In this document: piece by piece, positions 47,001-58,900 of the stretch
Numbering within the stretch: the first letter of the stretch is position 1
Layout: every line of letters begins with the position of its first letter
Origin: Chaetorhynchus papuensis
Taxonomy: Eukaryota; Chordata; Aves; Passeriformes; Rhipiduridae
Direction: 5' to 3'
NCBI GenBank assembly: GCA_013396525.1
Contig: VWYX01000219.1
Coordinates: forward strand, 310,001-374,000
Length of the DNA: 64,000 nucleotides
The notes under the pieces: model-generated
What the model saw: the letters and a program-made list of their open reading frames with translations, nothing else
Database searches by the model: none
Told to the model about the DNA's origin: nothing
Made by a program: the position numbers and the translations under genes

Positions 47001-49197
47001 GGCTTGGCAGTGTCCCTCCATTATCTTCTGCTGCTGGACTCAGATGCTCGGTCTGAAGTGCTGACGCACATATGTAATTTGCCCCTTCTTTAGCTCTGTG
47101 CTGATCTCTCTGGGTGTTTCTTCTCAGATCTGCTCCATCCTTAGTCTTGACTAGCTAAACACAGAGAATTACTGCTGAGTAATACCTGCTTCTTGCTCTG
47201 CAGAGTGTGAAATGTTATGTCTGCAGTTCCTCCAGCTCCTCTTTGCAGGCAGAATAAGAACCTGGCTTCAGGAAAGGCACTTTTTGGTGTTGGAGTGCAG
47301 AGCCTTGTGTTAGGCTACAGCTCTGCTGAATTTCTGGCTCTCCCTACTTCCAAGTTGTAAATAAATATACCAGGGTGGAGAAAGCATAAGCCTTCGGATG
47401 TGTTCTGTGTCTTGGGACAAGCTGACCTAATACTTTGACATGTAACAGTATCCAGTATTGTTCCTTTTGTTACTAAATTCTTGTCTGATGTTTGAAACCT
47501 GGACTTCGGTTGTTAAAAGCTGGCACCCCTGAGCCACAAGCACAGCCGTGCAGGGGACTTTTTACCAAGTCATTCACTGCAAGGCTGCAGTGAACTTCAG
47601 AGGTGCTGAGCACCTTTTCCCTGAGAATGACAGAGCTCAGCACTTTTGCATATCTGGACTCGAGTTCTTCTGCATCCCTGTGCAGGGTGGGGTTGGTGCT
47701 GTTTAAGGGTGGTGTGAATTGGCTGGGGAGCAACCTCTGTGTTTTTGGAAGAAGAGACACCCAGGCTTCGTTTAAAAAAACTTTTCAGGGCAGCTTGCCC
47801 TGAAGTGGCTTTGTTTTCAGAGCTGCTGTTTGCAGGATTTGTTCTGAAGTCATTGGAAAGATTTGGGATGTCTGTGGAAAGGGCAGCTCTTGTTTTTTAT
47901 CTGTTTATAATCAGACTGTGCTTCGAGGGGAGGAGGACATTGGAGTGACTACTTGTAACTCCTCACTTTGCTGTGTTGCTCTTCCCTGGCTGTAGGCACT
48001 GGCTCCTTGCTGGCTTGGGGAGAGATCAGGGCTGGTGTGCCAGCCTGCCTCTGCATGGAGCCTTGGACCAGAAAACATGCAGCAGGGTGGGGAGGTGGGC
48101 CTTCCTTGAGGATCTTGCAGGAAGAAAGGGGCTGGGAATCACAGAAAGCAGACAGCAGGGAAAAAAGATGGGGCTGGTTGAAGCAAAAAAACAAACCTGC
48201 TGCACTCCTCAGAACAGATGATCTGACCTGCTCCTTTAACAGTGATTTCTCACCTGGCTTTGGTGATCAAGAGTTGTTAGTGTTGAGTGTGATAGAAATA
48301 TAAATTACATTAAAGCAGGGAAAGAGCTCCTGACTCAACAGTGTCTGGGCACGAACACAGGTTTACCAAAGCATCCTTAATCTCTGAAATCATTCAGTTA
48401 AAAGTAATCACTCCTTTAGATTTTTTTTTATGCACAGCTCTTATCAGGACTGTATCCCCTTGCAGGGGGTTGTAGGAAAACTGTTTGTGTAACCTTTGTT
48501 CCTGGGAAAATGAAATAACTACCCAGAAAGGTTATGGAGATAACACCTACTGGGTGCCTTCACACAGAGTAGAAAAGATGGTGTGTTCAGGTCAGTGATG
48601 TTCTCTCAGCAGGAACTTGCTTTAGCCACTGAGGCAGCAGCATCTTCAGCCCTGCATCCATAACTCCAATAAGGAATTTGTTGTCAGCACAGAGCACCTT
48701 CATGCAGAGATGAGACCACAGTGCGATACCACAAGCTGAAATCGTGGATTGAGCCTTCTTTCTTCTTGTGTGTTAGACAGTGTAAAAATGAAGGAGGTCT
48801 GAAAGGTAATTGACTCTGCATATTTTGTGTGTGTGGTTGTATATTTTAATGCTCTCAAACTTGCCTCTGTAAGCTCTAGGCCTGAAATGATTATATGGTA
48901 CTAATTTTTTAAAATTTAAACAGAGCTTCTCTTGAAATCACCTAACTCCAGAAACTTGAGGTTGATAAAAAGCCGTGATTGCTATGAAACTGATAAAATT
49001 GCAACACATTATGTCTGCTTTTGGCCAGCCAGCTCTTTTTCACAGAGTCTCTATGGATACCTCAGACACTCAGAGCTCTCCCCACGTGGAAATGAGGATG
49101 GTCAGCCCCACGACGAGTCTTCATTGTGACAGATCATTCTCTCCAAACCAGAAGGATTAAGGGTTCAGCTAACTTTTCTTTCCTCATACCTTTCCAG
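43785..49197 (+). other. CHST12: CHST12 5'UTR intron
   Basis: A 5.4-kb intron inferred between the CpG-island donor and the acceptor CATACCTTTCCAG at 49185-49197. It holds one CR1 near its 5' end. A GC-richer patch at 44360-44600 could be an alternative 5'UTR exon, but I cannot support it. The rest is unremarkable. Confidence 0.5.
44060..44365 (+). mobile_element. CR1 LINE 3' fragment
   Basis: Sense-strand CR1: GGGGGGACCTCATCGCTCTC, then GCCACCTGCAAGGAGGTTGT, GTGGACCTGACAGCGTTAGG and the end TTAATGATTCTGTGG. It is internally deleted relative to full CR1 tails. Confidence 0.9.
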
Positions 49198-49215
49198 GCT
49201 CCTGCTCTGCAGCAC

Positions 49216-49254
49216 CATGCTGGATCCCAGGGCTCACTCTGCCAGCCGGAGGTG
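49216..49254 (+). promoter_or_regulatory. CHST12: Upstream ORF in the CHST12 5'UTR
   Basis: An ATG in moderate context (GCACCATGC) opens a 12-codon frame ending TGA at 49252-49254, 38 bases before the CHST12 start and in another frame. It lies within the coding exon, after the inferred acceptor, so it would be in every mature transcript spliced there. It could lower CHST12 translation. Confidence 0.5.
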
Positions 49255-49292
49255 AATCCAGGTGAAAGCCAGCTACCACAGTAGGTGTCAGG

Positions 49293-50543
49293 ATGACCAA
49301 AGCGCGGCTCCTCCGTCTGTCTGTGGTGCTGGTCTCCATCTTCATGATCCTCCTGATTATTGTGTACTGGGACAACGTGGGAACGGCTCACTTCTACCTG
49401 CACACATCCTTCTCCAGACCCCGCTCCCCAGGAGCCATCGCGACAGGCGAAGACTGGGAAACCTCGCCAGATGTAGATGAATTTTTGGCAAAGCTGCTTA
49501 GTTCAAGCCTGAAACAGAACAGCTCTATCCCCCGAAAGACAGAGCAGCTCCTCGTGCAGGGCTCCAACAAGCCCGTGGTAAGTAACTTGGAGGAGAACGT
49601 GCGGGGCTATGACTGGTCTACACACAAGGACAGGAACAGCTTGGACCAAGAGAAGCTGCAGGTGGAGAGGCAGAGAACGCTGCGGGAGTTTTGTGCCAAT
49701 TCCAGCTTCACCTTCCCCACCAAGGAGCGCTCCTTCGATGACATTCCAAACTACGAGCTCAACCACCTGATTGTGGATGACCGCCACGGCGTCATCTACT
49801 GCTACGTGCCCAAGGTGGCCTGCACCAACTGGAAACGTGTGATGATCGTGCTAAGTGAGAGCCTGCTGGACCAGGGGGTCCCCTACCGGAACCCTCTGGA
49901 TATCCCCCGGGAACACGTCCACAACACCAGCACCCACCTGACGTTCAACAAATTCTGGCGCCGCTACGGGAAGTTCTCCCGGCACCTGATGAAGATCAAG
50001 CTGAAGAAGTACACCAAGTTCCTCTTTGTACGAGACCCCTTCGTCCGCCTCATCTCCGCCTTCCGCAGCAAATTCGAGCTGGAGAACGAGGACTTCTACC
50101 GGCGTTTCGCCATCCCCATGCTAAAGCTCTACTCCAACCACACCAACCTTCCCACCTCCGTTAGCGAGGCCTTCGGGGCGGGCCTCAAAGTCTCCTTTTC
50201 TGACTTCATCCAGTACTTGCTGGATCCCAGGACAGAGAAGATGGCCCCCTTCAATGAGCACTGGAGGCAGGTTTACCGTCTGTGCCACCCGTGCCAGATA
50301 GACTATGATTTCATCGGCAAGCTGGAGACGCTGGATGAGGATGCTGCTTATTTATTGCAGCTCCTCAAAGTGGACAGGCTGCTTCGCTTCCCACCCAGCT
50401 ACCGGAACAGGACTGCCAGCAGCTGGGAAGATAACTGGTTTGCCAAAATCCCGCTGGCTTGGAGGCAGCAGCTCTACAAGCTTTATGAAGCAGATTTTGT
50501 ACTCTTTGGCTACCCCAAGCCAGAAAACTTGCTTAAAGACTGA
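49293..50543 (+). CDS. CHST12: Carbohydrate sulfotransferase 12 (chondroitin 4-O-sulfotransferase 2)
   Basis: CHST12 transfers sulfate from PAPS to the 4-hydroxyl of GalNAc in chondroitin and desulfated dermatan chains in the Golgi lumen. The single coding exon gives 416 aa (human 414). It has a short cytoplasmic tail, a membrane anchor at about residues 8-26 (type II), a stem to ~residue 100, then the sulfotransferase-2 domain. The 5'-phosphosulfate loop PKVACTNWKR is at 173-182 and the 3'-phosphate motif RDPFVRLISAF at 247-257. N-glycosylation sequons lie at N76, N136, N211, N282 and N372. The start matches human MTKARL, and the end KPENLLKD matches human KPENLLRD. The stem is the most diverged part. 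Lying downstream of EIF3B on the same strand is the conserved order. All key residues are present, so it should be functional. Confidence 0.97.
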   Translation: MTKARLLRLSVVLVSIFMILLIIVYWDNVGTAHFYLHTSFSRPRSPGAIATGEDWETSPDVDEFLAKLLSSSLKQNSSIPRKTEQLLVQGSNKPVVSNLEENVRGYDWSTHKDRNSLDQEKLQVERQRTLREFCANSSFTFPTKERSFDDIPNYELNHLIVDDRHGVIYCYVPKVACTNWKRVMIVLSESLLDQGVPYRNPLDIPREHVHNTSTHLTFNKFWRRYGKFSRHLMKIKLKKYTKFLFVRDPFVRLISAFRSKFELENEDFYRRFAIPMLKLYSNHTNLPTSVSEAFGAGLKVSFSDFIQYLLDPRTEKMAPFNEHWRQVYRLCHPCQIDYDFIGKLETLDEDAAYLLQLLKVDRLLRFPPSYRNRTASSWEDNWFAKIPLAWRQQLYKLYEADFVLFGYPKPENLLKD

Positions 50544-50945
50544 AAGTGATTGGGCAGTGGGTGTGGGAGGGAACATCTGAAATACCAAAAATGTTTAAAG
50601 CCTCCTCATTTTTGCTCTTAACTCCCTTCCCAGCGCAGGTTGGTACAATGGAATATATTTTTTCTACTGCTTCCCCTTACATTTTTGCAATAATGCCAGA
50701 GTCCAGGGTATTCCAGCCAGCTGTGCATATGCAAAAAAATGCCATTCTTTTGGGTTATCATTTGTTTTCTGTTTTTTAAAATGTCCCCATACTTTGCAAT
50801 GGGTCACTGCCCTTGGTCACTCTGCCAATCGTGTCCTTCAGTAGCTTTTTATTAATACTTTTTAAAAATTAATATATTTAAGATATTTAAAACAAATCGT
50901 GTGTCGTGGCAAAGGAAGGGAAGGAATAAAAAAAAAAGTAAAAGA
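50544..50945 (+). terminator. CHST12: CHST12 3'UTR and poly(A) signal
   Basis: AT-rich sequence follows the stop. AATAAA at 50925-50930, followed by an A-rich run, is the first full poly(A) signal, giving a 3'UTR of about 0.4 kb. Longer forms cannot be excluded. Confidence 0.5.
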
Positions 50946-53900
50946 AAACCCCAAGAAATTACATACCTGCCTCTGTGTGTTGTGTCAGGGCTGCAGTTTT
51001 GGAGGCCAAGGTTTGCAGAGCACTTGGATCTCTCTGGGGGCTGGGTGCTGATGGTGCCAGGTCTGCTGGTGGTCACTCCAAGCTGTGCTTGAGGCAGTGG
51101 GATGGGTCGGTGCCTGACTCTGCCAAACAATCCTGGAAGAACACCTGGAAGGACTCTGGTGACTCACTGTGCTCACAGGTGGAGCACCAGGGTCACAGGA
51201 AGGAAGTGGCATTGGGAGCAGTGGGGTGTTTTGGGGCACGCAGGTGGTCAGCACAGCACCTCTGCACTGCCTGACCTTTTGGCAAAGTACTGTGGGACTC
51301 TGCTGCCCACAAAGCTGAGGTTCAGCCCCCTATACCTTGCTAGTGTGGAGCATTCCCAGGACATGTCCCGGTCCAGGATGGTGCTGCAGTTCTTAGGGGT
51401 TGTGGGCAGCCAGGGTGGGCAGAGTGTGCTCCTGGATGGACGAGCAGCCAGGCCCTGGTGGTGTGCTGCTCCATGTCCTGGGCACTGCCAGGTGTGCAGT
51501 GCAGGTCCCTTGAGAACTGTGCTGTGGCCTCATCATCCCTGAGCATGCTTTAAGGGGATGTGGCAGGGATGCAGACGCTTATCCTTGGGAGAGGAAGATC
51601 CAAAATGTTTCTTTCAATAAGCAGATGTCAAGGTGAACTCAATGTTTTTCTGTTTTCAGCATTTCAGCCACTGCTTGTGACACCACATCCTCATCCACTG
51701 CCTTCCTGCTTATTCCAAATGGCTGATGCAGATTTGATCATCTGCCTTGCTGGGACCTGCTGCAGGAGTGATGGTTCCCACTGTGCTGGGAGCATGTGGG
51801 CTGCTTCCCAAAGGAAATTAATGCCTTTAGAGACTTTTTGTGTCTCATCAGCTGAATCTGCTTCTCGTTTGCTCTCTGAATTGCTCTGCAAAAACTGTTT
51901 GCTTAGCAGATTAGGCAGGCAACTCTTTCAGAGCTGAAATGCCTAATTATTTCCCTGGACTGTGGATGGTATTGGTGATTAAGATCCAGGGTCAGGCCTT
52001 GGAAGGCAGCTCTGTATTTTGGAGAGAGTTCTTTATACTGGCCTCAGTTTCTCTCCAAGGCCATCAGCAGGCGTGACTTTTCCTCTCTGTCTCCTCACTT
52101 CCCCAGTTTCTGCACAAGTACATCTTGGCACTGCATGCTCTTCCTAACAAATATGCTGTATCAAGCTTTTTGACCTATAAATGAGAGGTAATTGCTGGTA
52201 GTTATACTCAAAACAAAGGGTTTGTTTCTCATTGTATTCACACCACTCTCCTGTAATTTCTGCGGAGATATTTGCAGTTTAAATGAGCCTGAAGCCATTG
52301 TCAGGGTCTTGGTGCTTAGCTCCTCATAGCTTGGGGAAAAAGGAAGTGCCTGTTTCTGAGTCATTATTTAAAACTAATAATAGAAAAGTGTTGATCTATT
52401 CAATTTTTTTCCCAGTTACCAGTTAATTGCTGCAAAACAGAAAGATGTAGAGTCTCGTCTCCTCTAATGAGTAATCCCGGGAGTCTCTTGATTCCTGCTA
52501 CATTTACATTTCTTCAGGGTGGGTTCACGTTGCTCTTCAAAAACACAGCGTGGATGTTTTCATCTCTTGTCTTTTCAAAGTGTTTCTTTTCTCCCCTTTT
52601 AATTTCCATGTAATTGATGTTTAGTATGTGCAGGCATGGGGGGCTGGGGCCGTAGTGCAGATGCTGTGCAAAGCTTCCTCCCAGCTGCTTCCCCTGCACC
52701 TCTCGATCTGGTCCTCTCTCTTCCTGCCCCTCTGAGCAGTGCTTGGCTGCTGTACCCCAGTGCCACCCTGCAAACCATCTGCTGTCTCCCCAGCCACACT
52801 TGTCCTGTGATTCATGGCCATGGCAGCACGGTCCTGGTTGTGCAATGGGCAGGAAAGGTGAAAAATGGCTGAAAAACCCACCCAGCAGCTGCTCCATGTG
52901 GTGTGAGAGTGCATCCTCTCCATGTGGCTGCCTTGTGATTTAACAGCCATAGAAGAAAAAGGTTTTTCCAAGGCTGCCTTCCCTTGCCGACACTGGCTAG
53001 ACAGGGGAGACTTGGAACACACTGATTTCTCTTTCCACGTCCAAAGCTGGATGAAGTGAGTAAATTCCAGCTTTATGTGCTAACACCACCCTGCACCACG
53101 CTGAGGTCCAAAACACCCCATGTGTGAGTCTGAGCAAGCTGCCTGCATCCCAATGGCTTCATCAGCCTCCCTGGGAGCTGCAGTCAGGGGAATGTACTGA
53201 TGGCATGAGGCCACTGAGGGCCCTGTCTTCTCTATTTTTTCTCTTTCACCTCACCAAGTCCAGCCTTTATTGGTATCTTAGACATTTTAGTGCTTGCAGA
53301 ACTGTCCCCAGCCATCATGCTGGGCGATCTTGGCTCTCTCCTCGTTTTCTGTTGCCACGCTTCAAAGCTCTTCCCGGGAGGAGCAGTAAAACTCCGATGG
53401 GGAGTGTTCATGTTGCAGTGGTTGGCTTCTGGATTCAAAATAACTTGTTCCTTGCTGCTCCTCCCTTTTGAAGCCCTTCTTCCCCACCCTGCCACCACTG
53501 TGAATGTATTGTTAAGAAGTCAAAGGGGATCCAGGCTGTGCTGAGCTCTGTGGTAAGACCGCTGAGTTGCCAGAACTGGGATGTAGCCTCTGGCTTTGGA
53601 AATGTGCATTTTTTGTGGGTTTCTTGCTCTGTTCTCATGATGTGAAAGTGTGTTTGTGGGGGGGAGAAGGACAAAGAGTTCAACCAGCCATGCTTCCTTC
53701 CCCCCTGGTTTCCTAAAGGAGTTGGAATTTGGTACTTGACAAATAATGGCAGACAGAATGCATCCATGCTGGCCTGAAGTCAGAAGAGGGTAAAAATCCT
53801 GGAATGTAGATGGTTATGATGCTAGTATTTTCATGAGGGGTGGAAAATGCTTTGAAGCAGGCTATTTGTGTCTGAATAAACCTGGCTTTGTCATTTCATG

Positions 53901-54949
53901 CTCAGCCTGCAAAGCTGTGTCCTGTTCCCCTCTTGGCTTGCTTTTCCCTGGGGTTGACCACTTGGCCAAAGTCAGCACGGAGTCTCTAACGAGGCAGAAC
54001 TGATGTGCAGATGCAAAAATAACCTGGGGTTTGACCAAGATGTTTCCAGCTGGGTAGAACTGAAACCAGCTTTAGTGCTTGCTCAGCATTGGAGCCAAAA
54101 TCTTTACACAACCATTGAACAGATTTGGTCCCTTGCTGTTTGATGCCGGATTCTCTGGTGGAGTGGGATGCATGTGACCTGGCTTTGCAGCCCCTGTGTC
54201 CTCCAGGAAAGGGCTGTCACGTCTCAGAACTCCTTGCTTTTTGAGCAGTGACATGACTTTGCCAGGGTAGGGGTGTCCTTAACACATGGGTACCTTTGCA
54301 TCTCAGTATTTTTTTGCCTTAACCCTTTAATTCACTGGTGTTTAGGGGGACAAAATTATAGAGCCATCACCCACGGGCAACGTTCACCCCGGGACAACGT
54401 GTGAGATGAAGTGTTTTGGCTGTGTGTTTTGCATCCTTCAAGGTGGCACTGGGAGGATGGAGGGCAGGGGATGAATGGCAGCATTGAAAGGGTGGTGAAG
54501 AAAAGCCAGTTTGTTCCTTCTTACGTAAGCTGGACCTTCGCAGCGCCCGCGGGGGAAAGCCGGTGACTTGGCAGGGTGCTGCGGGGCTGTGGTGCACAGC
54601 GGTGCCAGGGAGGGTGTGGGGTGTGGTGGCTCAAAAGAAAGTCGTGTTGCTTGAATTTAAGGGCTTGCCCACGCTGGTCTTGGTCAAAAACCCCTCTAGT
54701 CAAGGGCAAGAGGGATAAATAAAGCAGAATTTAAGAAAGCCATTGATACCTGGCTGTTTGGGAAAGAGATGGGGAGGGTGGGTGGTGCTGAAGCTGGCTC
54801 AGGGAAACTCTTCTCTATCCTTGATTCAATCAAATTGGGGATTGAGCTCAGACTGTGCAGGCTGAGGTCTGTCCTTGCGGGAGCTGGGCAGCGTTTGCCC
54901 TGGGGGCTGTGGGGGAGTGCCAGGCCGTGCTGGGAGTGGTGTGGGAGAG
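50946..54949. other. Intergenic, no gene recognised
   Basis: Mixed-composition sequence downstream of CHST12. In human, GRIFIN and LFNG follow; I looked for galectin-like and Fringe-like exons on both strands and saw none. Confidence 0.5.
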
Positions 54950-55405
54950 CCCCGTGCTGGGATGGGAGGGATGCTGGAGGGCACGGTGCTGGGACAGAAG
55001 GGATGCTGGAGAGCCCCGTGCTGGGATGGGAGGGATGCTGGAGAGCCCCGTGCTGAGGTGGGAGGATGCTGGAGAGCCCCGTGCTGGGATGGGAGGGATG
55101 CTGGAGAGCCCCGTGCTGAGGTGGGAGGATGCTGGAGAGCCCCGTGCTGGGGTGGGAGGGATGCTGGAGAGCCCTGTGCTGGGATGGGAGGGATGCTGGA
55201 GAGCCCCGTGCTGGGATGGGAGGATGCTGGAGAGCACGGTACTGGGACAGAAGGGATGCTGGAGGGCCCCGTGCTGGGAAGGGAGGATGCTGGAGGGCCC
55301 CGTGCTGGGAAGGGAGGATGCTGGAGAGCCCCGTGCTGAGGTGGGAGGATGCTGGAGAGCCCTCTGCCGAGCCGAGAGCGATGCTGGAGAGCCCCGTGGC
55401 GGGAC
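54950..55405. repeat. 31-32-bp minisatellite with alternating unit types
   Basis: About 14 tandem units built on GATGCTGGAGAGCCCCGTGC followed by TGGGATGGGAGG. Variants read CTGAGGTGGGAGG or CTGGGACAGAAGG and recur at intervals, which gives a higher-order pattern. Because the unit is not a multiple of three but contains few stops, both strands show open frames of about 300 codons, which are artefacts. The 3' units grade into GC-rich sequence. Confidence 0.93.
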
Positions 55406-55700
55406 GGGAGCGATGCTCGGCAGCCGGCGGGGCTGGCTGAGTCTCTTCTCGCTGCTGCGTCTGGGCGAGGCTCCGCGGGAGCCGGGGCTTGCAGCGGCTC
55501 CGCAGTGGCCCATTCTGAAACCCATTTTGTGTTCCTGGGCTCTGGCAGACGCCGCTGCCGCTCCCCCCGGCCTGGCTCCTGCGGCAGCGGGAGTCCGTCT
55601 CCTGCACCCGCTGTCAGCAGCAGCCGCCGTCACGGGTGCCCTGCGAGGCGATGAGCAAAGCACAGCCCAAAGCCGCAGCGCGGTTCCTGCGCTCAGTGGG
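55360..55700. other. Small GC/CpG-rich patch
   Basis: Downstream of the minisatellite CpG density is raised for about 340 bases. It might be a minor promoter or simply compositional drift of the repeat. No exon was recognised. Confidence 0.3.
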
Positions 55701-55821
55701 AGCTTCATTTGTGCAACCTGCGCTGCACGTGAGCCTGTCTCTGAGACTGGGAAATTAATTGCTGCCACTGAATACTAAAGGCTCTGGAAAACGTCATGGA
55801 AGGAGGTGATTTTAAAAAAAT

Positions 55822-55925
55822 ACAGAACCACAGCATCATAGGCTATCCTGAGTTGGAAGAGACCTTCAAGAATCCTCGAGTCCAGATCTTAGCCCTGCCC
55901 AGGGCATCCCTAAGGGTCACACTAG
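55822..55925 (-). mobile_element. CR1 (CR1-X-like) tail fragment
   Basis: The plus strand reads CAGAACCACAGCATCATAGG, then CTATCCTGAGTTGGAAGAGA and a TCGAGTCCAGATCTTAGCCC segment. This matches the tail type that also terminates the SINE at 37.7 kb. Confidence 0.8.
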
Positions 55926-58900
55926 AGGTGCTAATGGAGAATGCTGCAGTGATTTCTGCAGACTGCCCCAGAGGAGAAGCTGGGCAAGCAAATGTGACTG
56001 TTCAGTCTTCTCTCACCATTTATACTTTAGGGCTATTGCCTTTTATATCTGGCTTTTCAGGTATTGCTGTCCTTGCCATCTGGGCCGTGAGGTCTGGACC
56101 TGGTCCATTGCATTTGGAGAGACACAGTGACCCCCAGGCTGTGGGGGGATGCAGTGCAGCAGGAATTTCTCTTACAAGGGTTGACATGAACCCAGAGACT
56201 CGTGCAATGGACCATGTTTTCCTCCTCAAACCATGAGACAGAGCCAAGGAGCATGTATTTAATTATCAGTGATGCTAATTGTAGCTGTGAGCCCTTTGGT
56301 GAGTTACTCAAGCTGCCTCCTCTTTCTCCTCCATAAAGGGGGAGTGGTAGACACCTGTTTTCTGGAGGGCTCCTGGGTGTGAGCTGTGTCCACAGGAGCT
56401 CTGGAGCTCTCCAGGAGGAGCAGCGACCTTGGTGGGAGTGCTGGGATAGAGTGCTGGCAGTGCAAGCCATGCAAAACTGCCTCAATCCAGACATGTTTTA
56501 CCACGGGGATGGTCAGGAAGCTGTTGGCGTGAGAACTGAATTGATGCAAGAAGTGCATACGCTTTGGAGAGCTCAAGTGCTCGTACGGGTCCGTGAGCAA
56601 AACTCTGCCACAGAAATGCAGAGGTCCCAGCTCAGCATCCTGCTCTGCCCCTGGCTGGCGTCCAGAGGAAGAGGAGGCACAGAGTGTACCATCAATCTGA
56701 ACAAAATGCCTTTCTTCGTCTTGGGAACTGCTGGGCATTCTCGAGCAGAGTGTGCTCAGCCAGCTGAGATGCCATTAGTGGGGCTGGCGCTTTTCACCTA
56801 ATGAGGGGGTTTGTAATTTTGTCTCAGATTCCCATCCTCAGACTGTGCCAGTATCAAAAAACTCCCAGTCTTGCCCAAACCATGTGTTCAACAAATGAGG
56901 GAGACTTTTCCTGACCCACCAGGCAGCGCCTTCACGAATTCCATGTTTTATCCCCCAGGGAGATGGATCACACGCAGCTTTGGCAAAGCCACATTTTGTG
57001 GCAGAGAAGCTGCAGTTTCAGTGTATATTTCTCTGTCATTGTAGGAATTCAAAATGGATGGAACAAAATGCCATTGGGACTGACTCTTGTTTTGTTTGGA
57101 CACTACACAGGTCTCTGTGGAAAACATAGGAGGAGTGCAGGGGACAGAGAAGAGCCAAGAAGATGTGTTAAAAAGGCAGTGGTGGCCAAAAGAGTGGTCA
57201 GCAGGGAGTGGAGCAGGGCTGGGGATGTGTTTCTGAAGGATAAAAAGGGTGGGGGGAGTGGAGGGCATCTCTAAACAAAATGGGGATTCTGTGGAGTGGG
57301 TAAATGCTGAGTGAGAGGGGCTGCTGAGAAGCCAGGTGCCATCTGCTGCAGCATGGAGACCTGTCCTGTCTGCTTTTCCAGGGGAGCCAAAGTAGAGGAG
57401 AAAAGAAATAATTGAAAAATTAGGTGGTGAAAGCTTATTGAACTGAAGCAGGCAAAATCCAAGGGGTTCTGATACATGATGTGGGGACCAAATATCTGAA
57501 ATTCCTGTGTCTTCATGAGTGGTGGTGGGGGTTGCAGACTCAGACCAAACGGTTGTTCAGAGCAAACTAAAAAGAGTGGTGGTCTAAGGTTCTGCTTGCC
57601 TGTGCTGGGGGAGCAAGGCTTGCAGCTCTACCAGCTGTCAGGCTCTGCAAGCAGGCAATGTCCACGGGGGGTGGAAGTGCCAGAGAGATGGTGCCAATGA
57701 CCTTTCACATGTTATTGGGCACTTCTGTCTGTCTCCAGTTTTTCTTTCCCTCAACCTTTGCGTGCTTTATTGATTTCTGACTCTGTATATTTTTTTGTCT
57801 TGGGTAAATCAGAAGTATTTGTCACCTAGAATGAACATGCTGAGAGGATAAAGCTTTTTACAAAGCCTTTGGTGACCTTTAGCTAATGGTAAATCAGTGA
57901 ACTGAGTGTACCTAAGCATTTCCCAAGTGCTGGGTGTTGTTGTGCGCAGCGGGGGACCCACCTTGGCATGACACAGCTACCCAGGAGCAGTCTGGGTGTG
58001 CAGGTCTTCTGAATAAAGGTTCTTGCTTCAGGTCACGATGACCTAGATTTGTGTTTCTTGATTATCTTCCCTTGTGTTTTATGTATTTCGAGTGTATGTG
58101 AAGTCAGGTGGCAGAACCAATCCACAGCCCTGGGCAGCTGAACACATCTGAAATGTTTAAACAAACACATTTTTTGATGGAGTGAAATACATGCAAGTGA
58201 TGGCCCTCTGTTTGCTGTCAGCAGTCGATCATTTTTGTGGTTAAAATTTGTACATTGCAATGGATTGTCGTTTTTAGGACATTTCTCCTGATTAACCCAA
58301 TTTGTTCATTAGTTCTGAGCAAATCCCATGAATGCTCGAGCTGTGCAGCCACCAGGGTGCTGAGGGTGTGGGACAGTCAAGCTCTGCTGGTGGCTGTGGA
58401 TGTCCCCAGCTGTCCATCCCTGAGCCTGCTTGCTTTATCCCTGTCCCAGCTGCCCTCAGCAGCCAAAGAATGAACCCAGGCTTCATGTGCACCCTCCAGT
58501 TTCCCCTGCACAGAACCAGCCCCTGGTCAGTGGGGCTGGGAGTTCAACCCAAAATGATGGAACTGGGATCGTGTGGGGTTTCCCTCTACTCCTTTAGATG
58601 CCTCAAGTCTGAGCTTTGTGGACTTCCTGGATTCTCAAAACAGCATCAGGTTTCCCTCAAAGCCCTGCCAGCTGCAGAAAGAGAGAGAGTACAGCCCGTG
58701 GTGGGCAGTAAAGCTCGTAGTGTTATTCCATAGATACTCCCAGAAAGAAGCAATTCCTGGATGGATTTTGCACCATACACACAGATTTTCCTGGGGAAAG
58801 TGAGGGTGCCGGGAGCAGCCTGAAAACAGAAGCCCTTGGTAAGACCAGGACAAACTGTGTTTCTCTCCCACCACACAGCACCAGGTAGAGGCAGAGCAGC

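Noticed and set aside
54696..55778. Frames of about 300 codons on both strands
   Set aside because: Products of the 31-32-bp minisatellite. The repeated peptide blocks on both strands show they are not genes.
56379..56801. 140-codon frame with a plausible-looking helical stretch
   Set aside because: The opposite strand is open over the same bases, no family is recognised and there is no promoter or splice signal. Worth a database search but not supportable.
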